A DNA stretch of 64,000 nt, taken from positions 124,001 to 188,000 of the forward strand of contig CANTUR010000069.1 of assembly GCA_947683625.1 (NCBI GenBank), in the 5' to 3' direction. Origin of the DNA: Mallotus nudiflorus (taxonomy: Eukaryota; Streptophyta; Magnoliopsida; Malpighiales; Euphorbiaceae). Below the pieces are notes generated by a model that was not told the DNA's origin, made no database searches, and worked only from the letters and a program-made list of their open reading frames with translations. Position 1 is the stretch's first letter. Every line of letters starts with the position of its first letter. The position numbers and the translations under genes were made by a program. Below, one piece after another: positions 24,060 to 36,589 of this stretch.

Positions 24060-25200
24060 AGGCAGTCTCCTTTTGGAGATTTTTGCACCTAATTGGGCTT
24101 TTCTTTAACCTCTCCTTTTTTTTCTTATATTTCCATTTTTATGCCTCAGTTGTCCCCCATTATAAAGATTTTCACACCTATATGGGCTCTTAATGATTTT
24201 AGATCTCATTTTGACTTTAAGATCTATGTATTTTCAAGTTATAAATGGAAGAAAAGTAAATATATAGAATAAAAGTAGAGAAATGAAAATTTTACTCAAC
24301 GTATTTTGATGTACTTTAACAGCTAATAATGATGCATGACATTTTTATAAGTGCATTTGCAAATTCAGCATAACATTCCCATATTCATTAAAATACTTAA
24401 AAGTGATGCAATTGATTTATATTTTAACTTAAGGTACCCTAGTCCTTAACTAACCCTTTCGGGTTTTCTAACTTCGTATGTTTCTACTTGCATCCCTAAT
24501 TTTTACCTAAATAGCCCTTATAGGTTTTCAGCTTAGCGAGAACTCCTAATTTTTTTTCTAAGTTGCCTTTTTAGATTTTCAACTTGGCAGGGATTTTTTT
24601 ATATATAGTATTTCTTTGAATGATCAACATTGGTTAGTTCTGAGAATTCATTCCTTTATGAGTCCAATAACTTCACTTTTCCTTTTGATAAGACAATTTT
24701 GACTAGATATGGCCTCCTAATTCATTTTAAATTTGCCTTTTAAATTCAAAATGTTCTATTTTGACTGATTTAGAACCCAATCTCCCACTTTGATATATTT
24801 ATGCTTTATTCTTTTGTTGAAAGTTCTATATAGACACCATCGGATCTAACTTAACACTCTTTGGATCATAGATAATTTTTTCTTGTTACGGGAAAACATA
24901 ATTCTAGTGAGAGGAGTACTAAAAGAGCTTAAGGATGGAATAAATGAATTTATAACCTCTACTCAACTAGGAGAAATAGGGAGTTGCCACTCGATATCAC
25001 TCGAAAAATTATCCATTTAGGGACTAAGGCAAACTCGAATCCCTCATTTGGAATGACATTCACCCATTAGACAAAGCATTGGGTTCATATGTGATGTCAG
25101 CAGGAGCATACTTAATATCTTAGAGGCATATCCATACTGCTAAAGTGCTGAGCAGGGCTAGCCTTACTAGTTTAGTATAATGCTTTTAAAATATGTACCA
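24060..25200 (+). mobile_element. Tat-like noncoding remnant
   Basis: At least three degenerate units of the type 'agccctttygggttttcarc' + 'ttggcrgga' occur between 24440 and 24600, with looser relatives near 24080 and 24160. Near 24972, 'ggagttgccactcgat' is followed by 'aaaaattatccatttaggga' and 'gaatccctcatttggaatga', a block I associate with the start of Tat-group LTRs or leaders. No PBS, polyprotein or terminal dinucleotides can be fixed. The lineage is a weak inference. Together with the PMD pseudogene and the 41-bp array it may be one decayed element. Confidence 0.35.
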
Positions 25201-27429
25201 TTTTGGATTTACTAATACACACATATACAAGCATATAATAATAATATAATAAATAAATAATGATGCATGAGCATGGAATAATGCATGAACATATAAATCA
25301 TAATAAATAAACATGGTAAAATATGATGCATGATCATGGAAAGTATTAACATGGTATACATACATATGTCATGGCAATTATGATAGAAAAATAAATATAA
25401 ATGCTATAAACATGGCATAATCATGGTGTGGAATTATGGAATATTTACATGTCATGGTATAATATCACAAAATTATAGCATATTTTATCATAAAAATGTC
25501 ATAAATTTATAGAATTCCATCCTAATTATGTTAAGTAAAAAGTGAAATTAATAATAAAAACAATAACAAAAATAAAAAGAATAGAGATAAAAAAAGATAA
25601 ATACTCAAGTATGTTCATCTTCTTCATCTTGTCCTTATTTGAAAATTAGAGGAAAAGAATATAGGTGGGAAGCATATAGGTGTGCAAAGTCCACTAATAA
25701 GCTAGATATTGAGAAAAACATAAATGAAATAAAGAAGATAACCACACAAGGGTTTGAAGACATGTTAAACCTTTGTCCAAGATATTGGTGTAGAGCATAT
25801 TTTAATACCTAAAGTATAATGTGTCATTATGGAAAATAATTTAATAAAAGCTTTTAATGGAAAGATGGTGGAGTTTAGGACAAAAAATATTTACATGTTA
25901 GTAAAGGGATTGATTACATGCACTAGATTACAAGTGGAAGTGCGGAACTAACACAAATCCGGTTAAGGTTGATTTCAAAAATTTTCCCTAGCATGCAACC
26001 CTTAATTGAATGGAAAAACTCCAAGTTAAACCAATATCATATCACATAAATTTACACAACTAAAATGCATGAAAGTTTTAATGGACAATATATATCAATA
26101 ATTCATAAATAATCAAATATATAGCTAGTCAAAAGATCTAAATTTAAGAATCTAGTAACTCTTACAAACTCTAAATGTCAGTGGCATGCTTGACAAGCTT
26201 TAGGATATGATTCGTGTGAATCTATAAGCTCCTAGCTCTCAAAGTGTAAAGCCTTTAGCTTAAAACACATGAGAAGCACTGAAATGACTTCAAACCTTTG
26301 ATGGAGTTCTGCCTAAAAGCTCCTCCTTTGATGACACAAAAACTTGCTAGAGCTCCTCCCTTGACTTGAATAATGTAAAACCTTTTACCTTCAATGAATG
26401 GATAAGTGTAGCCTTTTAGTTGCATCACTCTTACACAACCCAAACTCTATAGATGATGACTATGGACTAATGTATGAAACATAACTCTTGTACTTCACTC
26501 ACACACTACCAACACTTAAAAAGAAAGATGAAGAAGAAGACTAAACTCTTAAGCACTCTCTCTTGTATTTTGAATGTCTCTAATATGAAGTAGTAAGTAT
26601 TCAAGTGTAGAGAACTTCTAATAACTTAGTGTATAAGTGAGAGACTAAATTACATGTGTAGAGATTTCCACTCACTTAGGCTTAAATGAAATATAAGCTA
26701 CCTCATACATGTAAAGATATTCTACTTAATTTTCACTTTAAATGTAACATAACAACCTCATGCATGTAGAGATTGTCCACTAACTAAAGGTGCATGCTTA
26801 TGACACCGTACCATTGTGTCATCCATGCAATCACATTGCATGGAAAGCATGTGCCTAGGTGGTTGCCATGTAAGTATAAGCATCACATGCTCTTGCTTAT
26901 ATAGCACCTCCTCGAATAAGTAGGCTTCAACTACTTAGACTCATTTATCTCTTAAATGGGTGGGGCCCATATTGACAACACTTGTTTTTTATAGTGGCGA
27001 ATAGTTCATACTGGTTGTAGATATCATATAGCCAGTAGTTGATAGTTGTTAGTTGATAAATATAAACTATTTAGTAAAATTTTATTAACTATTGTTGTTA
27101 ATAAATCAAACGACCATGAAAGATATAATTTATCTACAAATATAACTTCTTATATTTCTTATTATAAAAACCCATATTTAATTAATTAAATAAATATATA
27201 TTACTTTTGTTCTTAGGTTGCTGAGTGGTTGTTGAGTCATTGCCTGGTGTTAACACAGATAATTGCTAGCAATTTTCTAGTATGTAAGGGATTAACTCAT
27301 TTAATTGCTAGCAATTATTTGGAATTCCAAGTGGAAGCACCAAATGGTCAAAATTTAGGGACCAAAGTAGTCATTTTCCTTTCTCCTCTTCAATATATGG
27401 CTAGCAAATGCAAAAAATTTATTTTTAAT
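25201..27429. other. Unassigned sequence, including 'catgg' repeats
   Basis: At about 25260-25450 the motif 'rcatggnataa' recurs irregularly. About 26980-27110 contains 'tagttgatagttgttagttg' and 'aaactatttagtaaaatttt', reminiscent of hAT-type MITEs, but I could not pair inverted ends. The left edge of the chromovirus LTR must lie near the right side of this interval. Confidence 0.35.
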
Positions 27430-28219
27430 CCTTAAACTTCCTTATAGGCCACTATAGCATTGTCATCTTCTTCCTCTCCAATCACCGGCCAAATGACCTC
27501 CATTTGCCATAAACACTAAATCACATATCCTTCTTAACATCCTCGACATCCCAGTAATTTTTATTTTGAGAAAATTTACTTGGTTTTAATCAATTAGAGC
27601 TCTAAATTTTTGGCCATTCACTTTTGGCATCCAAACCATCATTTTCTATTACTTTGATTTGTTGCAACCATCACTATTGAACTTGTCTCACTATCAGGAG
27701 TCTATAGAGACCAACCACACATCTTGGTGTTGCCATTTGAACCTCGTTGGAGCTTAATCAGTAAATTTCTATTTTTGACCTGATATATTAATCCAACTGT
27801 TGATTTAAGTGTTCAAGCATGTCTTTAGTTTCCTTTTGGTGTTGTGAATATATAGATATGCTTGTTTTATGCAAAAGACATTTTTCCAACGAGAAATCCG
27901 ACGAATGCCAATTGGGTTCTGGTGATGAATAGTTACCAGCCTTGAAAATTATGATTTTATTTTTAATAAATAGTATAAATTATGAGGATTAATTTTTGTA
28001 ACTAGAGAAAAGTCTTATTCCTTATGGATTTTGAGATAAAAATCCTAAAAGCATTTCGTTGAAAATTGCCCAATTTCCATTTAAATAGCCTTAACTTACC
28101 AAAATAAATTTCTTTAGCCTCAAATGTCATATTTAGGGTATTTTGAAGTCAATTTTATTAATTTCTCAATTTTGGTAATTTTTATGAAAATTTAAGGAAT
28201 TTTTATGAATTTATTTTTT

Positions 28220-28222
<3 letters not shown>

Positions 28223-28290
<68 letters not shown>
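28223..28290. repeat. (TA)n microsatellite
   Basis: About 34 uninterrupted TA repeats inside the LTR; the exact length is prone to assembly error. Confidence 0.95.
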
Positions 28291-28293
<3 letters not shown>

Positions 28294-28696
28294 TAGAGAA
28301 TACTAGAGCAAGAACATTGAAGACTAGGTAGATGAGGACACATCAACCTGCTCGTTTCACTTGTAAGTTAATATTTTGAAGTTTATGTTAATTTTGATAT
28401 TTAAGAAAATTATTGAATTTGAGATATAATTTATGTTTTGAATATTATTAAGGTTTTAATGTTATTACTATTGTTTATATGATTTTTTATGGTAAAGATA
28501 TTATTGTGGGGGATAAATAAGAATACTGTGATTTTTATTTTATTTTTTAGTTATACCAGTTTTAAAAAAATTTATTATATATTTATTTATATAAAGATAT
28601 TTTGGAAAATGTTAATACAGCAGGCTACCTGATGGGTGTTATCAGGATCGTGTGCACATTGGTATTGATTATTGAGTTGGGCCCTTTTTTAGATAT

Positions 28697-28818
28697 GGTA
28701 TTGAAAGCTCAATTGATGCATAGCTCTTAGGCATGTGGTATTAAAAGGCCCAGTTGAAGCTTAGCTCTTAGGCATCTGGTATTGAAAGGCTCAGTTGATG
28801 GATAGCTCTCAGGTGTAT
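28697..28818 (+). repeat. Three ~41-bp tandem units in the LTR
   Basis: Each unit reads roughly 'ggtattgaaagsctcagttg' + 'atgcatagctcttaggcatc'. Units start at about 28697, 28737 and 28778. A looser further copy ('gctcggttgataattagctc') lies near 28850. It corresponds to the two-unit repeat in the other chromovirus LTRs, so copy number differs between subfamilies. Confidence 0.75.
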
Positions 28819-29681
28819 CTTGACTGATTATTTATTAGGACTAGTAGCTCGGTTGATAATTAGCTCTCGTGAATTGCCAGTAAATATTTGCAATAAGTGA
28901 TTGATTGTGGTTAGAATTTCAGTTGATACTTGTCTCGAGAACCGGTAGTTAATGGATTTGAGAGATCTAAATGGCTATTGGATTTATGGTTTAGGGTTTT
29001 ACCATAATTTTCCACTTAAAAATATTTTTTAAAAAGGTTATTTATTTCCAAAGGTGTTTATGAGATTTTATAAAATTCTTTTAGATTTATAAATACAATT
29101 TGGTAAACTAATGGTTTTAAATATAAATTATAAATATTATATATTTCTATAAACTATTTTAAAAAAGGAGATTTTTGAAATATTATGCATTTCTTTATAT
29201 TAGCTTACTCAATGATGTCTGATTCTTCTCAACTATTTTTCTAGGATATTGGGAGTCTACTGTTAGTTCTCCTTCACTACACCGTACTCATTCGTCACCA
29301 AATGTTTTATGTAGTTTATTGTAATGTTATTAATATTTGTGAAATAATTTTACCTATTCTAGACACCATAATGGTTTGGAGGAATTGTATTTGTATTGCA
29401 ATATAATATGCATTTAATGTACTTGGGCTGTGTTATTGGTGATAATGGTGATTTTAGAGTTATTGTGGTTGATATATATTATTTTGGAGTGTTATTTGCA
29501 TTCTACAGGCTTTGGTTTATTACTGTTACAGAGGAAACTTTGTCGAATTTTTATTAAGATTTTAAAGAGGTTAATTTTTGTTATGATAAATCTTTCATGC
29601 TTACTTGTGTTTTGAAAGATTTATGCTTTCCCATTCCCTAGTGCTGATCACATGCCCTTGGCTTTCGAGTCGTGACAAAGT

Positions 29682-29693
29682 TAGTATAAGAGC
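29682..29693 (+). promoter_or_regulatory. Decayed tRNA-Met primer binding site
   Basis: 'tagtataagagc' has two mismatches from TGGTATCAGAGC. It lies four bases after the LTR end at 29677. Confidence 0.7.
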
Positions 29694-29861
29694 TAATGGT
29701 TAATTTCCCATTCTTTTGGTCATTAGTGTCTATCTTTTCTTGAAACTACTGCGGTGATTAGGTAATAATTGTCATCAAGTTTCATAATTGCTTATAGAAG
29801 TTAGCATCTATATTAGTTCCCTTATTATGTCATGAATATTATTTCTTTTTCTTTTTAGAAT

Positions 29862-31527
29862 GAGGCGAGCGTGAAATGCTCCTACTATAGATACAACATA
29901 TGATAATGATGAGCAGTCCATTCAGGATGAAGCTCCTCCCCTTGCCCTATGAGGTAGGAGAAGGGGTAAACTTAAAGCAACAGCAAGGTAAAGGTAAGAG
30001 CAATAACCCCAAGCAGAAAAAGAAGTTCTTGAGTTAGATCCCACATCATTTATAGTTGGTCTAGCCATAATTAATCAAGGACTAGTGGCACTTAATCAAG
30101 CCATGCCTCTAGTACAATAGATGTTACAACAGAGGAATCAGGGGATGTTTGATGCAGCTACAACTTTACTTTATTTCATAGTTAGGAGAGTTCCATTTAA
30201 TGGTATTGGAGACGCCTTGGATTTTATAAACACTAATTAGGCTAAAACTAGGATAGGGTACATTGATTATCAAAGGATAATGACTGTGAAGTTATCAATA
30301 CAAGCTGCAACTCAAGACTAGTTCATGCAGTCTATCTAACCATATATGACTACCATTACGTTATTGGAGTTTAAAAAGCAGTTTTTAAGGTATTTATGTC
30401 CACCTTCCATGAGGGATAATTTTAGATGGTAGTTATTGCATATAGCCATAGGTGATCGATCAGTTGAGGAGTATACTCATGAGTTCTTCAAGCTATCACG
30501 TCATGCTATAGATGTGATACAGGATGAGAGGAGAGTGGTGGTGCTCTTTATGATAGGGTTTGACCTAGCCTATATTGCCATCTAGACTGAGGATGAGAGT
30601 TTAAAGAGTGTCATTAAGGAGGCTAGATAGTTGGAGAGGCGATACATCAAACATGAGACTATAACTGATCCTTATACGAGTAGTAGCATTAGGATATGAG
30701 TAGCATAAAGTGTTTAGCAACCTACTTTCTAGCTAGGCAGTATAGGTATTGATGTAGATAATACTTCCCCACAGAGTAGAACGTCCCGAGCACATCGACC
30801 TGGCAAACACAACTATGTCCCTAACCATAGGAGTGGTAGAGCTATACAGTAATGGCTAGAGCTCCAGATATGGTAGTGTAGGATATGGGGCTAGTGCATG
30901 TACCACCTGTGGTATAGTACATCAGGGGCCATGTCACTAGGAGCTTGTTTTAAATATGGACTATTAGGACATTTTGCAAAAGCTTGTCCTAACTATGGAT
31001 TTCAATAATCATCTACTCAGCGATCCTTAGCTTCAATGGTTCAACCAGTTCAACAAGCGCATCAATAGTATCAAGCACCTATATACACCCAACAAATACC
31101 AACTCAGTTTGCAAGGCAGAGGTGCTAGAAGTAGAGCCAGAGGAAGAGGATATGCCAGCCATCCACCTCACAGTAGGCATGCTGTGGATAGGCTAGAGTT
31201 TTCACATTGACTCCTTATGATGCTTAGGCATCCAATATAGTTGTGGTAGGTATTCTTCTAGTATGTTACCTTGATGCTAGAATTTTAATTGATCCTAGTG
31301 CATCTTATTCCTTTATGTCACTTGTGTTTGCTTCCAAGATAGGATAGAAACCAACCAAATTATTAGTTCCATTATCTGTAGTAACTCCCCTCAGTAATGA
31401 GTTGGAGACAGATATATTCTTTTTATCTAGTCCATTGTTAGTGGAAGGTAGAGAGTTATTGGCATATTTAGTTTTATTGGATGTGATAGATTTTGATGTG
31501 ATTTTAGGAATGGACTAGTTGTCTCAA
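29862..31527 (+). pseudogene. Chromovirus gag-protease pseudogene
   Basis: An ATG at 29862 opens a frame that reads MRRA, then, with many stops, the chromovirus-type gag: FNGIGDALDFINT, YMTTITLLEFKKQFLRYLCP, SVEEYTHEFFKLSRHAIDV. A basic linker and a damaged CX2C knuckle (CTTCG) follow near 30900. The protease segment near 31270-31520 reads CYLDARILIDPSASYSFMS and later DFDVILGMD-stop-LSQ. The family has the catalytic triad as D-P/S-G-A and ends in DFDVILGMDWL, typical of Tekay/Del elements; here the D-x-G is D-P-S. Stops sit where W or Q is expected (TGG to TAG, CAG to TAG, CAA to TAA). The frame is cut at 31528 by copy B just after LSQ. RT, integrase and chromodomain are not found downstream. 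Confidence 0.75.
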
Positions 31528-33500
31528 TGTAAGCACCCAAGTTTGGGATGATGGAGTGTGGATGTGACAGAGGACTCCAATTATAGAAATAGTATAAATA
31601 GATCTTCAACACCTAAAATTTGAAACCTCAAAAGCCTAAATGCATTTTCAAAAAAACTTAATTGGTTTTTAAGGACTTAATTGCAATGTTTTTTTTAAAG
31701 ACCTAATTGATATTTTACTTCTTTTAGGGGTCTTTCTATAATTAAAAGTAAAAAAAAAAAAGAGATCAAAATTCTATAATTCCGATCAGAATTACATAAT
31801 CCCGGTTGGGATTAAACATGTCCTGTCTGTATTTTTTATTTTCTAATAAATAAAATTTTCATTTTCTGAATCTTAATTGGTCAAAATAATGCGATAAATC
31901 CCTTTTCCAGGATTTATCTAAATTTTTTAGGAAATTAAAAGTCTTTATTAAACAAAAACTTTTCACTATAAAAAGGAGAAGTCATAGTAAGATACGTGCC
32001 TTTAGGTAGGGTTCTTTATATATACCCAGCTCAACTCTCCTGGAAGGAGAAAGAATAAGGAAATAATTTTTTTGGACCTATCTTTCTTCTTGCGCAGCTT
32101 TCCTATAAAATTTTATTGAGAGCTACTATTCTTTAAAGAAAAGCAGTGGGCTTTTGAGAGGATAAAATCAAAGCATTGAATACTTGTTTTAAAAAAGCAA
32201 CATTGATTTATACCACTCTGAGGAGCAAATCAATATTGCATCCATACAATCATCTCCTCTCTTACTCTCCTCTATTTTTTTATTTGATTATTTTGGTTTT
32301 ATTTAATTTTAACTATATTTAATTTTTATTGTTATTTTTTTAATTACTAATCATTGTTTTTTTTATATTGGTGATGGTGCAGAGAGTTACATGACGAATT
32401 CACTTAAAGAATAAAATCCATAAAGATCTATAAAATGCCATGGATTGAATTTTGTAACTGAATGTAGTTTCTAGGGTTTTTACTTATTTATTTATTATTT
32501 TGATGGTCTTTTTATTTTGTATTTTATTTATTTAATTTTTTAGGGTTGTGTTAATTTTTATTTTTTTTATTATTTTTAGTAGGTCATTATGATAGCCCCA
32601 ATAGTGGGAATAGTGGAATCATGTGTGTGTGGTTGTGTGTTTTATTTATTAATTGATTAGTAAATTAGGTTTATTTGGTAAGCTTTAATTAAAATTAATG
32701 GTAGTTATAGTAAATTTAAGTCGCATGTAATTAAATTAGGGTTAAATATCATTGAATGCATGATTAATGTAGTTTATTCATTATATAATTTATTTTCTTA
32801 TGTTTTTTTATTTTTGATTTATGCATCTTAATTAATTATTTGTTTGATTATTTTTTATTTATTAATTTTATGATTTTTATATTATGCTTTTGTTGTGTTT
32901 GCTTTAAGCTCATGATTTTAGATTTTTTAGGTTTAATAATTAGATTCACCTTTTCTTTAATAAATTTACTAATTTAAGTAGGATTAGGTTTAATTAATTA
33001 AACTTCATTTTAGACCCATAATTAATTAAATTTTAGGTTAGAGATAACTTAGGTCCATTTAGTTAATTTAGACAGAGACTCACCTAGTATAACTATATAG
33101 CCCATTAATTTAAAGCCTATTCTATAACTTGTAGATTTAATATCACCTTAAAATTAGAACATGTAGAACTAGGCCCATTAATTTAAATACTTAATAATTT
33201 GTAGATTTAGACTCATTTTTAGAATTAAAATAAATAGACTTACGTTCACTTGTAAACTAAAACATGTAGATTTTTTATCCCATTTAATTAAAATCAATGC
33301 AGATTATACTAACTTAGGGATTGTGAACTTAAATAAATGCATTGTTTACATGTATTTTTCATGACTAGTCTACTTGGAGTTAATTATTTAAGTAAGGGTT
33401 TATATGAAAGTACATGTAAATAGAGGATAAGATAGTAATTTATAAAGTAATTCTAAATGAATATAAGACTGAAAGAAGTTAGTATTATGTTCCTAGAATC
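31528..33500 (+). mobile_element. Gypsy-type LTR-like copy 'B'
   Basis: It starts TGTAAGCACCCAAG, the same start as copy C at 51419, and follows it through a TATA-like 'cactataaaaagg' (near 31966), the core 'gccccaatagtgggaatag' (near 32594), 'attagtaaattaggttt', and the 'ttaatttagac' tract. It also matches copy A to 'ctagaatct' near 33495, where similarity ends and Athila-like 3' sequence begins. It sits inside the chromovirus protease codons. The right edge and TSD could not be found (the left candidate is CTCAA). No coding sequence is attached. Confidence 0.65.
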
Positions 33501-33779
33501 TCCTTAGGGGTATCAAAATGATAAAAAAATTAAAATTATAAAAAATTAATTAAGTAAATAAAGAACACTTGGGTTATCTCCCAAGAAGTGCTTTGTTTAT
33601 GTTCAGTCCTAAGGTTGACCATGGCCATGTGGTTCTTCATTTCTCTGGTGAAGGCATAGTTTCCTTCATCTTCATTATAGGTGATGGTCGTTGTGGTGGA
33701 TCCATCTCAGTTGTAGGTGCCTCTTGTAAGTCCTGATTGCTTACGAGTTGTGATATTTCCTCCCCAAAATGCAACTTAA

Positions 33780-34834
33780 GTTATTGTCCATTCACCTTGA
33801 AGGGTTCGCCATTATTGCTTTGAATTACCATTGTTCCATAAGGAAATACTTCCACTACTATAAAGGGACCAGACCATCTAGACTTCAGCTTCCCAAGGAA
33901 GAGTCAGGGTCTTGAATTGAATAAAAGAACCTTATCCCTTTTTCAAAATGCTTTGGCTTAATCATTGCATCATGCCATATTTTAGTCTTATCCTTGTAAA
34001 GTTTGGTATTCTCATAAGCCATATTCCTGATTTCCTCTAGTTCATCTAGTTGGAGAAGCCACCTCTTCCCTACTTTCTTGTAATCCATATTCAGGGCTTT
34101 GATAGCCTAGTGTGCTTTGTGTTCGAGCTCCACTGGAAGATGACAAGCCTTACCAAACACTAAATGATATAGTGACATTCTGAGTGGAGTTTTAAAAGCA
34201 GTTCGATAGGCCCATAATGCATCATCAAGCTTAAATGCCCAATCTTTCCTAGAGCTGTTCACTGTCTTTTCCAGAATCTTCTTCAGTTCTTTGTTACTCA
34301 CTTCAACTTGTCCATTGGTTTGCAGGTGGTACAGTGTAGAGACCTTGTGCTTGACACTATATCTTACTAGGAGGACTTTAAACAGTTTATTACATAAATG
34401 ACTTCCTCCATCACTTGAAAGATTTTTTTCAAGAACTTGCATACCACTCTGGCATTATTAGTAATACAAGCTTGAGCCTAAACCCATTTTGACGCATAGT
34501 CAACACAAATAAGAATGTATCGACTCTTAAGAGATGAGGGGAATGGTCCCATAAAGTCTATACCCCATACATCAAAGAGTTCAACCTCTAGAATTCCATA
34601 TTGTAGCATATCCTCTTTCCTTGAAAGTCCCCCACTGCACTGAAACTTATCACAGTTCATGACAAAGTTTCTAGCATCCTTAAATAAATAAGGCCAATAT
34701 AATCCACTTTCAAGTATTTTGGCTGCTGTCTTGTTTGGTCCAAAGTGTCCACCATAGGGAGAACTATAATAGGAATGCACCTTCTCATAGGCCATCATTG
34801 CATAGTTTCTAGAGATAAGGATCATCCCACACAT
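33780..34834 (-). pseudogene. Athila-like integrase pseudogene
   Basis: Zinc-binding part: HSYYSSPYGGHFGPNKTA, then CDKFQCSGG (HHCC type; the usual C-x-x-C has become C-x-x-x-x-C or has shifted). Catalytic core: WGIDFMGPFPSS (first Asp) and SDGGSHLCNKLF (second Asp), then QTNGQVEVSNKELKKIL (Glu). Between the first and second Asp a frameshift and a short deletion occur near 34440-34475. The C-terminal part (KRWLLQLDELEEIRNMAYEN, then LGKLKSRWSGPF) follows with another stop near 34100. In an intact element this enzyme inserts the cDNA. It lies directly downstream of RNase H. Confidence 0.85.
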
Positions 34835-34845
34835 ATATCTTTACA

Positions 34846-35480
34846 TTATATGTGAGCTTCTTTTTTTTGTTGATATGAGAAGTTCTTAAGGAGTTGCCCA
34901 CATGAGAGAAAATTAGCCAAGTCTGCACACCAGGGGATAAATGCAAGTGTAAATAGTGTCTCATCCGAAAAAGTCTCCTTGATGGATATTTCATTATTGT
35001 TCCCCTTTTCTAAGCGAGAGAGGTGGTTGACTACTAAGTTCTCTGAGCCCTTCTTATATTTGATCACCATATCAAACTCTTGAAGTAGAAGTACCCATTG
35101 AATCAATCTTGGTTTATAATCTTTCTTAGATAATAGATATTTGATAGTTGCATGATCTATGTATACTATCACTTTTGATCCTCGAAGAAAAGACTAAAAC
35201 TTATCAAAAGCAAACATAATAGCTAACATCTCCTTCTCTGTTGTGGCATAGTTGAGTTGTGCTTTCGAGAGAGTCTTACTAGCATAGTATATAATGTGCA
35301 ACCTTTTATCTTTACATTACCCTAGAACAACTCCTATGGCTTAGTCACTGGCGTCGCACATCGGTTCAAATGGAAGGCTCCAATATGGTGGTACCACAAT
35401 GGGTGTTGATGTGAGTTCCTTCTTCAACCTATCAAAAGCAGATTTACAATCATTAGTGAACTTAAAAGGGACATCTTTTT
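34846..35480 (-). pseudogene. Athila-like RNase H pseudogene
   Basis: On the minus strand: PFKFTNDCKSAFDRLKKEL, then PFEPMCDASD (catalytic Asp), LSKAQLNYATTEKEMLAI (catalytic Glu), IVYIDHATIKYLLSKKD (catalytic Asp), and DMVIKYKKGSENLVVNHLSR. The last motif normally ends N-x-V-A-DHLSR; here VNHLSR shows the usual final D replaced by N (a G-to-A change). At least three in-frame stops occur. In a live element it degrades the RNA of the RNA/DNA hybrid. Confidence 0.8.
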
Positions 35481-35500
35481 CTAGTAACTGAGACAGAGGT

Positions 35501-36230
35501 TTAGAAATTTAAAAAAAAAAAATCTTTGATGAAGCGTTTGTAAAAGTTGGCATGTCCAAGAAAGCTTTTAACACCCTTTACATTTGTTGGATAACTGAGA
35601 TTTATAATTGTCTCTATCTTGGCTCGATCAACCTTTATTCCCCTTGCTGAAATCTTGTGTCCCAATACTATTCCTTCATCCACCATAAAGTGGCATTTTT
35701 CCTAATTTAGCACTAAATTAGTTTCCTCACATCTTACCAATACGTTCTCCAAATTATTGAGGCAGCCATCAAATGAATCTCTAAACACTAAGAAGTCATC
35801 CATGAAGACCTCTATGATATCCTCAACTAAATAGGAGAAGATGGCTATCATGCAATATTAAAATGTGGCATGGGCATTGCATAACCCAAAAGGCATTCTC
35901 CTATAGGCATACTTGCCATAAGGATAGGTGAATGTTGTTTTCTCTTAGTGCTCTAGAGCTATAGCAATCTAGTAGTAGCTTGAGTAGCCATTAAAGAAGC
36001 AGTAGAAAGTATGTTCTGCAATTCTCTTAAGCATCTAGTCAATGAATGGCAAGGGAAATTCATATTTTCTTATGGCATTATTGAGCTTCCTATAATCAAC
36101 ACACACCCTCCAGCCAGTAACAACTCTTATTGGGATTAATTCTCCACTATGGTCGTCCCTCCTTTCTTTGGCATACACTAAATAGGGCTCACCCAACTAG
36201 AGTCTAAGATCAGGTATATAATAACTTTAT
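35501..36230 (-). pseudogene. Athila-like reverse transcriptase pseudogene
   Basis: Recognisable in order on the minus strand: VVTGWRVCVDYRKLN, YPYGKYAYRRMPFGLCNA, and the catalytic FMDDF box (about 35793-35807), then GHKISARGIKVDRAKIE and SFLGHANFYKRFIKDF. At least five stops (for example in FID-stop-ML and Y-stop-IAI) and a break near 35510 with an A-run interrupt it. The FMDDF variant of the Y/F-x-DD box is usual for this group. Confidence 0.85.
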
Positions 36231-36589
36231 CAAGAAGCTTCATAATCTCCTTTTTCACTACTTCCTGCATATTTGGATTCAATCTTCTCTGTCGTTCAAT
36301 GATAGGTTGTACCCATCTTCCATTAGTATTTTGTGCATGCTGTAGGATGGACTTATTCCTCTGATGTTAAAGATCTGCCACCCAATAGCTTTCACTCTTC
36401 TCCTTAGCATCTCCACAAGTAAGGTTTCTTATTCAAAGGTGAGTTTGGAAAAGATAATGACTGGTAGAGTTTGGTTGTCTCCTAAGAAGGTATATCTGAG
36501 GTGAGGTGGTAAAGGTTTATATTCATGTGAAGGTGGTGAAATAATGGAAGGTTGTATGGGTTAGATATTTAAAGTCAGTGGTGTATGCC

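Larger units (their letters stand above)
27430..29677 (+). repeat. Chromovirus 5' LTR (left edge uncertain)
   Basis: It ends 'ttcccta', 'tcgagtcgtgaca' at 29677, directly before a PBS. It shares the order of landmarks with the LTRs at 15985 and 40735: a coding-like stretch with 'accggcc', a block with 'gctacctgatggg' (family: gctacctagtggg), 'gctcggttga' repeats, 'gatgtctgattc', and the terminal 'ttccctagtgctg' block. It is clearly more diverged than those two are from each other. It contains a long TA microsatellite. The TG start was not found, so the start given is a guess. Confidence 0.6.

Noticed and set aside
26980..27110. hAT-type MITE
   Set aside because: Some words look familiar, but I could not pair inverted ends or find an 8-bp duplication.
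31528..33500. 3' LTR of the adjacent minus-strand Athila-like element
   Set aside because: It is in the opposite orientation, shows no similarity to that element's 5' LTR, and matches copies A and C instead.
34107..34834. Functional integrase gene
   Set aside because: Two long frames look intact but are separated by a frameshift and deletion in the catalytic core.
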